A stretch of 64,000 nt of DNA from Natronorubrum halalkaliphilum (GTDB lineage: Archaea > Halobacteriota > Halobacteria > Halobacteriales > Natrialbaceae): positions 81,687-145,686 of the forward strand of contig NZ_WUYX01000069.1 in the NCBI RefSeq assembly GCF_009834785.1. Direction: 5' to 3'. Numbering within the stretch: the first letter of the stretch is position 1; each line of letters opens with the position of its first letter. Under the pieces are notes generated by a model that searched no databases, was not told the origin of the DNA, and worked only from the letters and a program-made list of their open reading frames with translations. Below are positions 43,470-52,779 of the stretch, one piece after another. Position numbers and translations under genes: made by a program.

Positions 43470-43490
43470 CAACGGGTCCGTCCGAGACAC

Positions 43491-43919
43491 CTACCGAACG
43501 ACCGTCACCGGAACGGGAGCGCGTTCGACGACGAGATTCGCAGTGCTTCCCAGACGCAAGCCGTCGACGCCGCGCTGTCCCCGATTCCCCATGACGATCT
43601 GGTCGATATCCGTATCCTCGCTGTAGGCGATGATCGCCTGCGGAGGGTTCCCGACCGAGGTCGCGGTCTCGAGCGCCGACTCTCCCTCGTCGACAGCGTC
43701 TCGAGCGTCCTCGAAGAGGGCGGCCGCCGCCGCTTGCTGTTCGTCGTGCCACTCGTCGGACAGCGGCGGCAGTTGGTCCTCGGCGTCGGGGACCACTGCG
43801 AACGGATCGATCGCGTGAAAGAGGACGATTCGCGCGTCGGAAAACGTCTCGAGGGCGTACTCGAGTGCGGCCTGTGCGTGAGTCGAGCCGTCGTGTGGGA
43901 CGAGAATCGTATCCGCCAT
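43491..43919 (-). CDS. Universal stress protein (UspA fold)
   Basis: The 142-residue protein starts MADTILVPHDGSTHAQAALE. It has the ATP-binding signature G-x2-G-x9-G-S as GNRGQRGVDGLRLGST near the C terminus, followed by VVERAPVPVTVVR. A loop insertion with a DEWHDEQQAAAAALFEDA helix is typical of halophiles. UspA-fold proteins bind ATP or other nucleotides and tune stress responses; the exact role here is unknown. The start at ATG 43919 is in the position expected for the family. It is one of seven Usp-type genes in 14 kb. Repeat family II precedes the stop. Confidence 0.93.
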   Translation of the reverse strand: MADTILVPHDGSTHAQAALEYALETFSDARIVLFHAIDPFAVVPDAEDQLPPLSDEWHDEQQAAAAALFEDARDAVDEGESALETATSVGNPPQAIIAYSEDTDIDQIVMGNRGQRGVDGLRLGSTANLVVERAPVPVTVVR

Positions 43920-44091
43920 GGGTTTCTCGTAGGTCGGTGACGATAGTAAATCCACGCCACGAGGCGCGCGTGCTCGGGCGGCGTCGAGACGGTGTCCGTT
44001 CAATCCCGCTTCTCGCGTTGTTCGTCGTGGTTCCCGTCGAGTTCGTCGGCTGGAACGACGATGACGGTTGCAACGAGTATCGAGACCGCGA

Positions 44092-44517
44092 TTACCGAAC
44101 GACGATAACCGGGGTCGGCGCTCGACGCACGACGCTTTCCGCAACGCTGCCCAGCAGGATTCTGGAGACGCCCTCGCGGCCGTGACTGCCGACGACGATC
44201 GAGTCGAACCCGTCCGTTTCGGCGCGGTCGACGATGACGTGATCCGGCTGTCCGGTATCGACGTCGGTATCGATCTCGTGACCGAGCTCGTCGGCGATCG
44301 CCGCCGCGTCATCGAGGATGTCGCGGCCGCGCTCGGTGGCTTGTTCAGGTTCCGGGATCCTGTTTTTGGACTCCTCGAACGCCGCCGAATAGTTCTCCGG
44401 TACCGGAACGACGTACAGCGCAGTGATCTCGGCGTCCGGGAATTTTTCGATGGTGTACTCGAGTGCTTTCTTCGCTGGACCCGAACCGTCGTACGGCAGG
44501 AGGATCTTGTCACCCAT
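44092..44517 (-). CDS. Universal stress protein (UspA fold)
   Basis: The 141-residue protein starts MGDKILLPYDGSGPAKKALEY and has the nucleotide signature GSHGREGVSRILLGS, ending RRAPTPVIVVR. The mid-region DAAAIADELGHEIDTDVDTG is acidic. It is tandem with the preceding Usp gene, 172 bases apart and in the same direction, with its own upstream AT-rich tract. Although similar in fold, the two differ widely in the N-terminal half, so they are not a recent duplication. Confidence 0.93.
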   Translation of the reverse strand: MGDKILLPYDGSGPAKKALEYTIEKFPDAEITALYVVPVPENYSAAFEESKNRIPEPEQATERGRDILDDAAAIADELGHEIDTDVDTGQPDHVIVDRAETDGFDSIVVGSHGREGVSRILLGSVAESVVRRAPTPVIVVR

Positions 44518-44590
44518 GGACTACAATACGAGGTCAGTTGACATAATACACACACTCGACGGCGAGCACGGTCACACTCGAGTGCGGGCG

Positions 44591-45340
44591 TCACTCTGGA
44601 CGGCAGCAAACGATTTCGACCGGAAACCGCCAGACGGCGGACTCGCGCGTTGCGGTAATTCGAAATCCGGCCTCGCGAAGCGTATCGCGGACGAAAATCG
44701 GGCGACAATCGGCGTACGTCGGCATCCGATCGTGGACCGATTCGTAGAGCCACGTGAGCGGACCGGCCTCGCGGCGCGAGAGCGAGACGACACAGAGTCG
44801 GCCACCGGATGTCAGGACGCGTTGCCACTCCTCGAGGACGGGTACCAGTTCGGGCGTATCGAACAGTTCGAGAACGAAGCTGGCAAAGAGCGCGTCGAAC
44901 GTCGTATCCGCGAACGGCAGCGCGGCCGCATCGCCCTTGACGACGTGGCCCTCCTGAAGTCCGGCGTTCGTGAGGGCTCGTCGCGAGATGCGACACATCC
45001 CGTCCGCGAGGTCGATACCGACGCCCGAACCGTCCCGCCCGACGCGATGCGTGAGGTCAACGAGTGCGGTTCCGGTCCCACAGCCGACATCGAGGACGCG
45101 CTCTCCGGGCGTGGGGTCGAGGAGTTCGATTCCCGACGCCCGTGGCCGGGACTCGAACGGGTCGGCGACCGTGTCGTACCACTCACTTAGCGTGTCGTAC
45201 CAGTCACGGGCAGCCGCTTTCGGCCGGTTGACACGCCTGATCGGACCCGGCGGCGTCTCGCCAGCGAGTTCGGTCGCCCGCTCGTCCAGCGAAGCGGTTC
45301 CAGCCGCCCTCACAGTTCCGTCAGGGCCCGTCGGTATCAC
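44591..45340 (-). CDS. Class I SAM-dependent methyltransferase
   Basis: The 249-residue enzyme carries motif I GERVLDVGCGTGTALVDLTH near residue 80, the acidic SAM ribose motif VGIDLADGM, motif II KGDAAALPFADTTFDALFAS and motif IV LELFDTPELV. The arrangement with SEWYDTVADPFE before the core resembles UbiE/COQ5-type and phospholipid or quinone methyltransferases. Substrate uncertain; a menaquinone role is possible but unsupported. The start is GTG 45340, overlapping the DUF2267 stop by 20 bases; GTG 45312, 8 bases after that stop, is an alternative. It is co-transcribed with DUF2267. Confidence 0.8.
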   Translation of the reverse strand: MIPTGPDGTVRAAGTASLDERATELAGETPPGPIRRVNRPKAAARDWYDTLSEWYDTVADPFESRPRASGIELLDPTPGERVLDVGCGTGTALVDLTHRVGRDGSGVGIDLADGMCRISRRALTNAGLQEGHVVKGDAAALPFADTTFDALFASFVLELFDTPELVPVLEEWQRVLTSGGRLCVVSLSRREAGPLTWLYESVHDRMPTYADCRPIFVRDTLREAGFRITATRESAVWRFPVEIVCCRPE

Positions 45341-45716
45341 GGTCGATCAGTTCGAACAGCGGCTCGTACTCGTCGGGAAGTTGGTTCCGGACTTTCTCGA
45401 GATTCCCGTGGGGAACGATTTCCGCGATAACGGCGAGGAGTTGCTGGGCGTGATAGTTCGCGTCCGATCGATCGACGCCCTCGCGCTCGGCGACTCGGTC
45501 GAGGAACTCCCCATAGTCGAAGCGCTGGCCGTGCTCGGCCTCGGTCAGATAGCGATCGATCTCCATCGGCAGCGGGCTGGCGAGATCCGTCGCTTCGCCC
45601 TCCTGAAGGCGTTCGCCGAGCGTCGTCAGGACAGCGCGACTGGCCCTGACCGCTTGCCCGAACTGCGCGTACTCGAGTCTGTGCTGGACCTGTCCGACGA
45701 ACTGCTTGTAGTTCAT
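45321..45716 (-). CDS. DUF2267 family protein
   Basis: The 131-residue helical protein starts MNYKQFVGQVQHRLEYAQFG. It contains ASRAVLTTLGERLQEGEATD and LASPLPMEIDRYL, the hallmark of DUF2267, whose members often occur near stress or redox genes. It is thought to be a helical bundle with a possible regulatory role. Placed with a methyltransferase downstream and an SDR gene upstream, it may belong to a stress operon. Function unknown. Confidence 0.85.
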   Translation of the reverse strand: MNYKQFVGQVQHRLEYAQFGQAVRASRAVLTTLGERLQEGEATDLASPLPMEIDRYLTEAEHGQRFDYGEFLDRVAEREGVDRSDANYHAQQLLAVIAEIVPHGNLEKVRNQLPDEYEPLFELIDRDTDGP

Positions 45717-45770
45717 GTGAAATCTCCGTCTGTCGATTGTGTGGTTGGTGCTGCCTCGTCGCTCGATACG

Positions 45771-46499
45771 TTAGAACGCCGTCCAGCCGCCATCCACCGG
45801 AATGTTTGCACCGGTGATGAACGATGCCTCGTCGGAGGCCAGAAACGCCGCCATAGGGGCGATCTCCTCGGGTTGGCCGTGGCGATCCATCGGCGTCTTC
45901 TGCTCGATGAAGTTGTAGAAGCGCTCGTCCTCGAGCAAGTCCTCGGTCATCGGCGTCTCGACGAAGCCCGGGCAGATGCTGTTGACGCGGACCCCCTGAT
46001 CGGCGTAGTCGATCGCGACCTGCTGGGTGAAGTTGACGACCCCGCCTTTCGCGGCGGAGTAGGAGGCGGCACCTTGCCCGCCGACCAGTCCGTAGATCGA
46101 ACCGAGGTTGATGACGCAGCCGTCGGACTCTCTGAGGTGTGGCATGGCGGCTTTGGTGCCGTGCATGACGCCGTCGAGGTTTGTCTCGAGAACCGCCTCC
46201 CACTCCTCGAGTTCCATTTCCTCGACCGACGTCACGCTCGAGATGCCGGCGTTGTTCACGATGACGTCGAGGCCGCCGAACTCCTCGACGGTGCCCTCGA
46301 CGAGCGCTTCGACCTGGTCGTACTCCCGAACGTCACACCGTTCGAACCGGCAGTCGAGTTCGTCCGCGGCTGCCGCCCCGTCCTCCTCGTCGATATCGGC
46401 GATAACGACGGTCGCGCCGTCCTCGAGAAACCGCTCGGCGATTGCCTTTCCGATCCCGATTGCGCCGCCGGTGACGATTGCGATCTTGCTGTCGAGCAT
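45771..46499 (-). CDS. SDR family oxidoreductase
   Basis: The 242-residue enzyme has TGGAIGIG at residues 10-17 (NAD(P) binding), NNAG at 82-85, catalytic Ser134, Tyr147 and Lys151 in an SYSAAKGG context, and ICPGFVETPMTED for the cofactor. It is a classical SDR that reduces or oxidises a hydroxyacyl, sugar or polyol substrate. An Asp after the second strand (VIADIDEED) suggests NAD(H) over NADP(H). It is divergent from the thiolase gene, which could supply an acyl-CoA substrate, so a beta-oxidation or acyl role is reasonable but unproven. Confidence 0.9.
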   Translation of the reverse strand: MLDSKIAIVTGGAIGIGKAIAERFLEDGATVVIADIDEEDGAAAADELDCRFERCDVREYDQVEALVEGTVEEFGGLDVIVNNAGISSVTSVEEMELEEWEAVLETNLDGVMHGTKAAMPHLRESDGCVINLGSIYGLVGGQGAASYSAAKGGVVNFTQQVAIDYADQGVRVNSICPGFVETPMTEDLLEDERFYNFIEQKTPMDRHGQPEEIAPMAAFLASDEASFITGANIPVDGGWTAF

Positions 46500-46635
46500 T
46501 CCGCGCCCCCTACACCGAAGGCCTACAAAGCCGTTTGTGTCAGTCCGTTAACTGATATATCGCGCCCGTAATGAGTCATGTTGGATGAGTAATCACTGGG
46601 GGTACTAAGAGCCGTATCGTGGTAGCGGTCGGCGC

Positions 46636-47799
46636 ATGACCGTCCAGATCGCTGGCGTCGCCAGCACACCGTTCGGGAAACACCCCGACTCGTCGACCCG
46701 CGAGCTGTTCACCGACGCCGCACTCGAGGCCCTCGAGGACGCATCGCTTTCGGTTCACGACATCGAAACGCTGTACGTCGGCAATTTCGTCGGTGACGTC
46801 ACCGACGATCAGGCCCACGTGGGTGCGATGGTCGCCGATTACCTCGGTGCGCGACAGGCGGCGTCGATGCGAATCGAGAGCGCGTGTGCCTCCGCGAGTT
46901 CGGCGGCTCGGTCGGGCGTGCAGGCGATCGAATCTGGCGACGCCGACGTCGCACTCGTTGGCGGCGTCGAGATGATGTCCGCGAGCGGTATCGGCGAAAT
47001 CACCGACGCGCTTGCAAACGCCGCGGACAACGAGTACGAGAACGAGGCCGGCCTCACGTTTCCCGGCATCTACGCGCTGATGGCACAGACGTACATGAAC
47101 GAGTTCGACGCCTCGCAGGAAGACCTCGCCGCCGTCGCGGTGAAGAACTACGAAAACGGCGTCTCCAATCCCCTCGCCCAGCGCCAGGAGGAGACCGACG
47201 TCGAAAGTGTGCTTGAGTCGCCGCCGATCGCGACCCCGCTGAACCTCCAGGACTGCTGTCCGATAACCGACGGCGCGAGCGCGGCCGTCCTCGTGAGCGA
47301 GCGCTACGCCGACGAGCACGGCCTCGGGACGACCGTCGAGTTCGCCGGCAGTGGGCAATCGAGCGACTCCCTGGCCCTGCAGGATCGGCGGGATCTGTCG
47401 CGAACGCGGGCGGCCGAACGGGCCGCCGAAACTGCCTACGAACGCGCCGACGTCGGTCCTGACGATATCGACGTCGTCGAACTCCACGATTGCTTTACGA
47501 TCGCGGAGATTCTGGCCGTCGAGTCGCTCGGGTTCTTCGAGCGCGGCGAAGGCACCCGCGGCGCGCTCGAGGGCGAGACGGCCGCCGACGGCCGCATTCC
47601 GGTCAACACCTCCGGCGGATTGCTGGCGAAGGGCCACCCCGTCGGCGCGACCGGCGTCGCCCAACTCGTCGAGATCACGAAACAACTCGAGGGGCGACAC
47701 CCGAATCAGCTCGACGATCCGACCGTAGGTCTCACCCACACGGTCGGCGGTAGCGGCGCGAGTTGCGTCGTCAACGTGCTGCGAACGGGGGGTGCGTAA
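46636..47799 (+). CDS. Thiolase family acetyl-CoA acyltransferase
   Basis: The 387-residue thiolase has the nucleophile Cys84 in RIESACASASSAARSG. The His and Cys of the second half appear in ELHDCFTIAE, GHPVGATG and GGSGASCV. It is the archaeal type that cooperates with a DUF35 protein, present three bases downstream. Such pairs act in acetoacetyl-CoA formation or degradation, with the mevalonate pathway and beta-oxidation as alternatives. The start at ATG 46636 fits MTVQIAGVAS. An SDR lies divergently upstream, consistent with acyl-CoA metabolism. Confidence 0.93.
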   Translation: MTVQIAGVASTPFGKHPDSSTRELFTDAALEALEDASLSVHDIETLYVGNFVGDVTDDQAHVGAMVADYLGARQAASMRIESACASASSAARSGVQAIESGDADVALVGGVEMMSASGIGEITDALANAADNEYENEAGLTFPGIYALMAQTYMNEFDASQEDLAAVAVKNYENGVSNPLAQRQEETDVESVLESPPIATPLNLQDCCPITDGASAAVLVSERYADEHGLGTTVEFAGSGQSSDSLALQDRRDLSRTRAAERAAETAYERADVGPDDIDVVELHDCFTIAEILAVESLGFFERGEGTRGALEGETAADGRIPVNTSGGLLAKGHPVGATGVAQLVEITKQLEGRHPNQLDDPTVGLTHTVGGSGASCVVNVLRTGGA

Positions 47800-47801
47800 C
47801 C

Positions 47802-48173
47802 ATGCAGCCGTGGTTCATCGACTTCGCCGAGGGAATCGACGACGGCGAGCCGGTCTATCTCGCCTGCGAGGAGTGTGGCTCGACCGCGTTACCGCCGCGG
47901 ACGGTCTGTCCGGAGTGTGGAACCCGAACGCTCGAGGAACGGTCGCTGTCGGAGACGGCGGCGGTGACGGCGTCGACGCGAATATTCAGTACGATCCCGG
48001 CGTACGCCGACGAGACGCCGTACACGGTCGGCATCGCGACGTTCGATGAAGGCGTCAAACTCACCGGACAGCTGCGAGATGCCGACGAAGTCGAACTCGG
48101 CGAGACGGTTACGGTCGGCGTCGAGCAACGGGGCAACGACGGGTGGTTGGTCACGTTCTCCCCGACCGGCTGA
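47802..48173 (+). CDS. DUF35 OB-fold acyl-CoA partner with zinc ribbon
   Basis: The 123-residue protein has a rubredoxin-like zinc ribbon with Cys22, 25, 36 and 39 (ACEECGS and TVCPECG) followed by an OB fold ending LVTFSPTG. DUF35 proteins bind thiolases and HMG-CoA synthase in archaea, channelling acetoacetyl-CoA. It begins three bases after the thiolase stop, which is the canonical arrangement. The first 20 residues contain FAEGIDDGEPVYL, typical of the family. Start ATG 47802. Confidence 0.92.
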   Translation: MQPWFIDFAEGIDDGEPVYLACEECGSTALPPRTVCPECGTRTLEERSLSETAAVTASTRIFSTIPAYADETPYTVGIATFDEGVKLTGQLRDADEVELGETVTVGVEQRGNDGWLVTFSPTG

Positions 48174-48327
48174 CGACGCGTATCGTCGCCGATTCGGTCG
48201 ATTGGCCGCGACTCCAACTGGCGGCTAACGAGAGACGGGGAGTTAGCGGCTTAGGAAGAATGGAGACAATTCCCGCAGTCCGGGGATTGCAACTATATAC
48301 GACGCTATTGGCAGCAACTATACACAC

Positions 48328-51153
48328 GTGTCACGGTCTGAGCAATACGAGCGAACCGAATCCGCAACGGAAAACGACTGGCACTCGCGCCCTCTCGAGG
48401 ACGTGTACGCGGAACTCGAGAGCTCGGAGCGAGGGCTGGAAGCGAGCGACGCACGCGAGCGCCTCGAGCGCGAAGGGCCGAACGAAATCGAGGGGACGGA
48501 GGGGACATCGCCGCTCAGGATTCTCCTCGAGCAGTACTCTTCGGCGTTGATCTGGGTACTGATCGTCGCCGCCGTCGTGATGGCCGCTGTCGGCCACACG
48601 ATCGATGCGGCGGTAATCGGCGGTATCGTCGTCTTCATCACGCTGTTCGGCTTCGTCCAGGACTACCGAGCCGAGCAGAGCATCCAGGCGTTAAAGGAGA
48701 TGTCGACGACCTACGCGCTCGTCAGACGCGACGGCGAGAAAACCGAGATCGACGCGACGAAACTCGTTCCGGGCGACGTGATCTTCGTCGACTCGGGCGA
48801 CATCGTCCCGGCGGACGCCCGGATCGTCGCGGAGTCGAACCTCAGCGTCGACGAGGCCGCGTTGACCGGCGAGAGCGTCGGCGTCTCGAAAGCGGTCGGC
48901 GAGGTCGACGCCGAGACGTCGCTGGCCGAACGGGAGAACATGCTGTACAAGGACACCGTCGTCGAGCGCGGCTCCGGGACGGCGGTCGTCGTCGAGACCG
49001 GCCCAGGCTCCGAGATCGGACAGATCGCGACGGCGCTCGAGGAGGCCGAGGACAGAGCGACGCCGTTTCAGTCGGAGATGGATCGATTGGGGAAGATCAT
49101 CGCCGGCGTCGTCGTCGGGGCCGTCGCCGTCATCGCGGTCGCCGAACTCCTCATCGGCGACACCGAGCCGCTGCAGGTGTTCCTGACGGCGGTCGGCATC
49201 GCCGTCTCCGCCGTCCCCGAGGGGCTTCCGGCGGTGGTCACCCTCTCGCTGGCGCTGGGGGCCAGACGGATGGCCGACCAGAACGCGCTCGTCCGCAGAC
49301 TCCCGATCGTCGAGGCGCTGGGGTCGGTCGACGTCATCTGTACGGACAAGACCGGGACGCTCACCGAGGAGGAGATGACGGTCCAGCGGATCGCTACCGG
49401 TCGCGAACTTTACGAGGTAACCGGCACCGGCTATGCCACCGACGGCGAGTTCCGCCGGGACGGCGAACCGGTCGACGAGGCGAACGTAGCCGAGATTCTG
49501 CGCTGTGGAATGCTCTGTAACAACGTCGATATCGGCACTCGAGAGCGCGACGACGGTGACGGTGATGTGGAAGGCGAGACTGGCGGCGAGGCCGAACACG
49601 GCGAGTCGGAGCAAACGTTTCTCGGTGACCCCACCGAAATCGCGCTGTTCGTCGCCGCCAAGAAGGCCGGCTTCGACCACCGCGAACTCGCCACAGCCTA
49701 CCCTCGGCTCGGCGAAGTCGAGTTCACCTCCGCCCGAAAGCGGATGACGACGACTCACGAAACGCCCGACGGCGAGACGGTCGCCTATATGAAGGGGGCG
49801 CCGGAGACCGTCCTCGAGCGCTGTGACCGTGAACTCGTCGACGGCGAAATCGCCGAATTGACCGATGAGCGCCGCGGGGAGATCGAGCAACAGAACGAGG
49901 CATTCGGCGAGGACGCGCTGCGCGTGATGGGGTTTGCCTACCGGCCCGACGTCCCCGAGGCGGAGGCCAAGTCGCCGGATGAAACCCTCGAGCAGGAGAT
50001 GGTCTTCCTCGGCCTCCAGGGAATGCTCGATCCGCCCCGCTCCGAAGTGCCGGGCGCGCTCGCGGGCTGTCTCGACGCCGGGATCAACGTCGTGATGATC
50101 ACCGGCGACAACGCGGTAACCGCGAAGGCGGTCGGCGAGGAAGTCGGCCTCCGCTCGACGCGGGTGATTACGGGTCCCGAACTCGAGGGGATAAGCGACG
50201 AGGAACTTCGAGATATCGTCGACGACGTCGACATCTTCGCGCGGACGTCGCCGGACCACAAGACGCGCATTCTCCAGACGTTACAGGCCAAAGGCCACAC
50301 GGTCGCGATGACCGGTGACGGGGTCAACGACGCCCCCGCGGTCAAGAACGCTGACGTCGGCATCGCGATGGGGATTCGCGGAACGGACGTCACCGAACAG
50401 GCCTCCGACATCGTCCTGCTGGACGACAACTTTGCGACGATCCGCGACGCGGTCAAGGGCGGCCGACGAATCTTCGACAACGTTCGGAAGTTCGTCAACT
50501 ATCTGCTGTCGGGCAACGGCGGTGAGGTGACGATGGTCTTTACGGGCTCGATGGCGGGACTCGGTCTCGTCATCACGCCGATCCAGATCCTCTGGATCAA
50601 CGTCGTCACCGACGGCATCCCCGCGCTCTCGATGGGCGTCGACCCACCCGCCGAGGACATCATGGAACGCGACCCGCGGCCGCCGGACGAGGGCGTCATC
50701 ACCGACCGGATCGTCACGTCCATCGTCGGCATCGCCCTCTTCATGACGGTCTGTCTGCTCCCGCTGTTCACCCTCAACTATTTCGGCGAGCTGATTCCGG
50801 GCTACGACGTGACCGGTGCCCTGCTCGGCTGGAGTCCCGGCTATGATCCGAGCCGCGAACTCGCACAAACGATGGTATTTACCGGGTTCGTCGTCTTCGA
50901 AATCGTCCGAATCCAGGCGATTCGCTTCCGGTACGGGCTCGGGATCTTCACCAATCGCTGGCTCGTGCTCGCAGTCGGCGTCGCCGCTGTCCTCCAGCTG
51001 CTCGTCCTCTACACGCCGACCGGACAGCTGCTGTTCGACGTCGAGCCGCTGGGACTGGTCCACTGGGCCCAGATCGCGGCCGCCGCGCTCGTCTTCGCCC
51101 TGCTGATGGCCGTCTTCGTGAAGGTCCAGGATCGGTACTTCGACCGCTACTGA
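48328..51153 (+). CDS. P-type cation-transporting ATPase (Ca2+/P2A-like)
   Basis: The 941-residue pump has an N-terminal cation-ATPase region ([18 protein letters not shown]), ten predicted helices and the actuator motif TGES. The M4 motif is PEGLP at 297-301, the phosphorylation motif DKTGTLT starts at Asp340, and the hinge is TGDGVNDAP at about 662-670. PEGLP is the type seen in P2A calcium pumps; Na+ or Mn2+ transport is possible. An acidic, Glu-rich insertion ([20 protein letters not shown]) in the nucleotide domain is a halophilic trait. The start is GTG 48328; a TATA-like ACTATATACG lies about 30 bases upstream. Confidence 0.9.
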   Translation: MSRSEQYERTESATENDWHSRPLEDVYAELESSERGLEASDARERLEREGPNEIEGTEGTSPLRILLEQYSSALIWVLIVAAVVMAAVGHTIDAAVIGGIVVFITLFGFVQDYRAEQSIQALKEMSTTYALVRRDGEKTEIDATKLVPGDVIFVDSGDIVPADARIVAESNLSVDEAALTGESVGVSKAVGEVDAETSLAERENMLYKDTVVERGSGTAVVVETGPGSEIGQIATALEEAEDRATPFQSEMDRLGKIIAGVVVGAVAVIAVAELLIGDTEPLQVFLTAVGIAVSAVPEGLPAVVTLSLALGARRMADQNALVRRLPIVEALGSVDVICTDKTGTLTEEEMTVQRIATGRELYEVTGTGYATDGEFRRDGEPVDEANVAEILRCGMLCNNVDIGTRERDDGDGDVEGETGGEAEHGESEQTFLGDPTEIALFVAAKKAGFDHRELATAYPRLGEVEFTSARKRMTTTHETPDGETVAYMKGAPETVLERCDRELVDGEIAELTDERRGEIEQQNEAFGEDALRVMGFAYRPDVPEAEAKSPDETLEQEMVFLGLQGMLDPPRSEVPGALAGCLDAGINVVMITGDNAVTAKAVGEEVGLRSTRVITGPELEGISDEELRDIVDDVDIFARTSPDHKTRILQTLQAKGHTVAMTGDGVNDAPAVKNADVGIAMGIRGTDVTEQASDIVLLDDNFATIRDAVKGGRRIFDNVRKFVNYLLSGNGGEVTMVFTGSMAGLGLVITPIQILWINVVTDGIPALSMGVDPPAEDIMERDPRPPDEGVITDRIVTSIVGIALFMTVCLLPLFTLNYFGELIPGYDVTGALLGWSPGYDPSRELAQTMVFTGFVVFEIVRIQAIRFRYGLGIFTNRWLVLAVGVAAVLQLLVLYTPTGQLLFDVEPLGLVHWAQIAAAALVFALLMAVFVKVQDRYFDRY

Positions 51154-51301
51154 TCCTCGTCTTCCAGCCTTCTCGAGATTCCTTTTCGGCTCACCTCACT
51201 GCTTCGTCTCGCATTCGAGCCCGCAGCCAGCCGGACGTCGCGAAACGGATTCTCGTCCCCTGACCGATCGACTTAGCACCCGTGCCAACGTAGGGCACGA
51301 T

Positions 51302-51532
51302 ATGGGATACCTGAACTGGCAGTGCCGGCTGTACGGCCACGATTGGCGCCATCCCTGGAACCACGAGGTCGTCGTCACGGGCGAACGAGAGCCGGTCTAC
51401 CCGCTGCGGTGTCCACGCTGTGAGAGCGTTCGGTTACTGGACCGAGACGGAGTACGGTGGCGGTCGGACGACGAAAACGGCCCGTCCGTCGACGACCGGG
51501 CGCTCGAGATCGATCCGGAACGACGACGGTGA
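51302..51532 (+). CDS. Small zinc-binding protein
   Basis: The 76-residue protein starts MGYLNWQCRLYGHDWRHPW and has a CxxC knuckle in LRCPRCESVR with a His and Cys upstream (CRLYGHDW), giving one likely zinc site. The C terminus is acidic and disordered. Short zinc-finger proteins of this kind are common in haloarchaea, some acting in biofilm or stress regulation. It follows the P-type ATPase by 148 bases and has no operon partner. Function unknown. Confidence 0.7.
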   Translation: MGYLNWQCRLYGHDWRHPWNHEVVVTGEREPVYPLRCPRCESVRLLDRDGVRWRSDDENGPSVDDRALEIDPERRR

Positions 51533-51609
51533 CCGAGTGCGGGAGGGGCCGACCGCGTTCGAGGCCACTGTAACGTATATGTGTCGCCCGGTGGTGAGAA
51601 TCCACACCG

Positions 51610-52014
51610 ATGTACGATACGATACTGGTCGCGACGGACGGGAGTCAGCCAGCGAACCGCGCAGTCGACCACGCGATGAATCTCGCGTCGACGTTCGACG
51701 CGCCGCTCCACGCGATCTACGTCGTCGACACGCGACGGTACGGCGACTCGGTGCTCGGAGACTCGGCAGCGGCGACCGAGGAACTCGAGAGCCGTGGACG
51801 GGAACTCCTCGAGGATATCCAGCAGCGAGCGGACATCGACGTGACCATCGAAATTCGACACGGACGCCCCCATCAGGAGATCAGCGAGTACGCCGAAACG
51901 ATCGACACCGACCTGGTCGTGCTCGGGAATCGCGGTCTCGGCTCCGGCGGCGAGATCGGTAGTAACGCGGAACGAGTGGTCAGAAACGTCGACCGGCCGG
52001 TGATCACGGCCTGA
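51610..52014 (+). CDS. Universal stress protein (UspA fold)
   Basis: The 134-residue protein starts MYDTILVATDGSQPANRAVD and ends RNVDRPVITA. The nucleotide signature is shortened: GNRGLGSGGEIGSNA has seven instead of nine residues between the second and third Gly. A TATA box GTATATG at 51575-51581 lies about 30 bases upstream. It is followed by a related Usp gene 85 bases on. The overall fold is clear; ATP binding may be altered. Confidence 0.93.
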   Translation: MYDTILVATDGSQPANRAVDHAMNLASTFDAPLHAIYVVDTRRYGDSVLGDSAAATEELESRGRELLEDIQQRADIDVTIEIRHGRPHQEISEYAETIDTDLVVLGNRGLGSGGEIGSNAERVVRNVDRPVITA

Positions 52015-52099
52015 ACCGGACCCACGGTGCGGGGAGCGGACATATCAACGAATCGAGTGTGAGCTATTTATCGAGTTTCGACGTGGATAGTTGTGTCCA

Positions 52100-52519
52100 A
52101 TGTACGACACGATTCTGGTTCCCGCCGACGGGAGCGATCCGTCGAACCGGGCGGTAGAGCACGCACTCGAACTCGCAGACAGATACGACGCACGGGTCCA
52201 CGCGATGTACTGCGTCGAGACGCATCGGTACGGAGAACCGGCCCTGAGCAGCGCGGAAATCGTCCTTACTAACCTCGAGGAGCAAGGCGAAGCGATGCTC
52301 CGAGAACTCGGAGACCGGGCGGACAACGTGGGCGTCGAGTGTACCTGGAACGTCTGTCACGGCCGACCCTGGGAGGAAGTTCAGGCGAAAGGCCAGGAAT
52401 TGGACGCCGACCTGATCGTGATCGGATTTCAGGGCCAGAGCCACAAACGGACGGGGAAGATCGGTAGCGTCGCGGAACGGGTGGTTCGGACGGCGGATCG
52501 TCCGGTGTTGACCGCCTGA
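52100..52519 (+). CDS. Universal stress protein (UspA fold)
   Basis: The 139-residue protein starts MYDTILVPADGSDPSNRAVE and has the signature GFQGQSHKRTGKIGS followed by VAERVVRTADRPVLTA. The closest relative in the window by eye is the preceding Usp gene, so an old tandem duplication is likely. ATG 52100 is chosen over TTG 52091 because it aligns with the family. A TATA-like CTATTTA at 52064-52070 lies about 30 bases upstream, so it has its own promoter. Confidence 0.93.
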   Translation: MYDTILVPADGSDPSNRAVEHALELADRYDARVHAMYCVETHRYGEPALSSAEIVLTNLEEQGEAMLRELGDRADNVGVECTWNVCHGRPWEEVQAKGQELDADLIVIGFQGQSHKRTGKIGSVAERVVRTADRPVLTA

Positions 52520-52651
52520 CGGGTTACTGTAACGAGAATCGATGCAACCGCGGACGTGTCGCGGCCGGCAGGTGTTTCGCGGTTACATCAGCAACGACAG
52601 GCAGGTGTCCGTGCAGGCCACACCGATCTACCACAGGAACCGCTGAACGTC

Positions 52652-52694
52652 GCTGACACCTGATCGAATGACAGCGCTACGATCAAGTGTCAGC
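52652..52694. promoter_or_regulatory. Long hairpin upstream of the cupredoxin gene
   Basis: GCTGACACCTGATCG (52652-52666) pairs with CGATCAAGTGTCAGC (52680-52694), with one G-U position and a 13-base loop. It lies 86 bases before the cupredoxin ATG and 130 bases after the Usp stop, in a 260-base gap without genes. It could be an operator, a terminator without a T-run, or part of a small element. Confidence 0.5.
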
Positions 52695-52779
52695 CACTTC
52701 GGCAGTTGTTCTATCAATCAGGACTGTCAACTGGAGGGTGCACATCCATTATTGTCACTGACAGAATCCGTTCACTGCG

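Noticed and set aside
43990..44091. Leftward stretch after a Usp stop that translates as a hydrophobic segment then an acidic tail (ILVATVIVVPADELDGNHDE)
   Set aside because: Looks protein-like, but has no ATG, GTG or TTG in frame near its beginning and overlaps the Usp gene in another frame; probably chance or a remnant.
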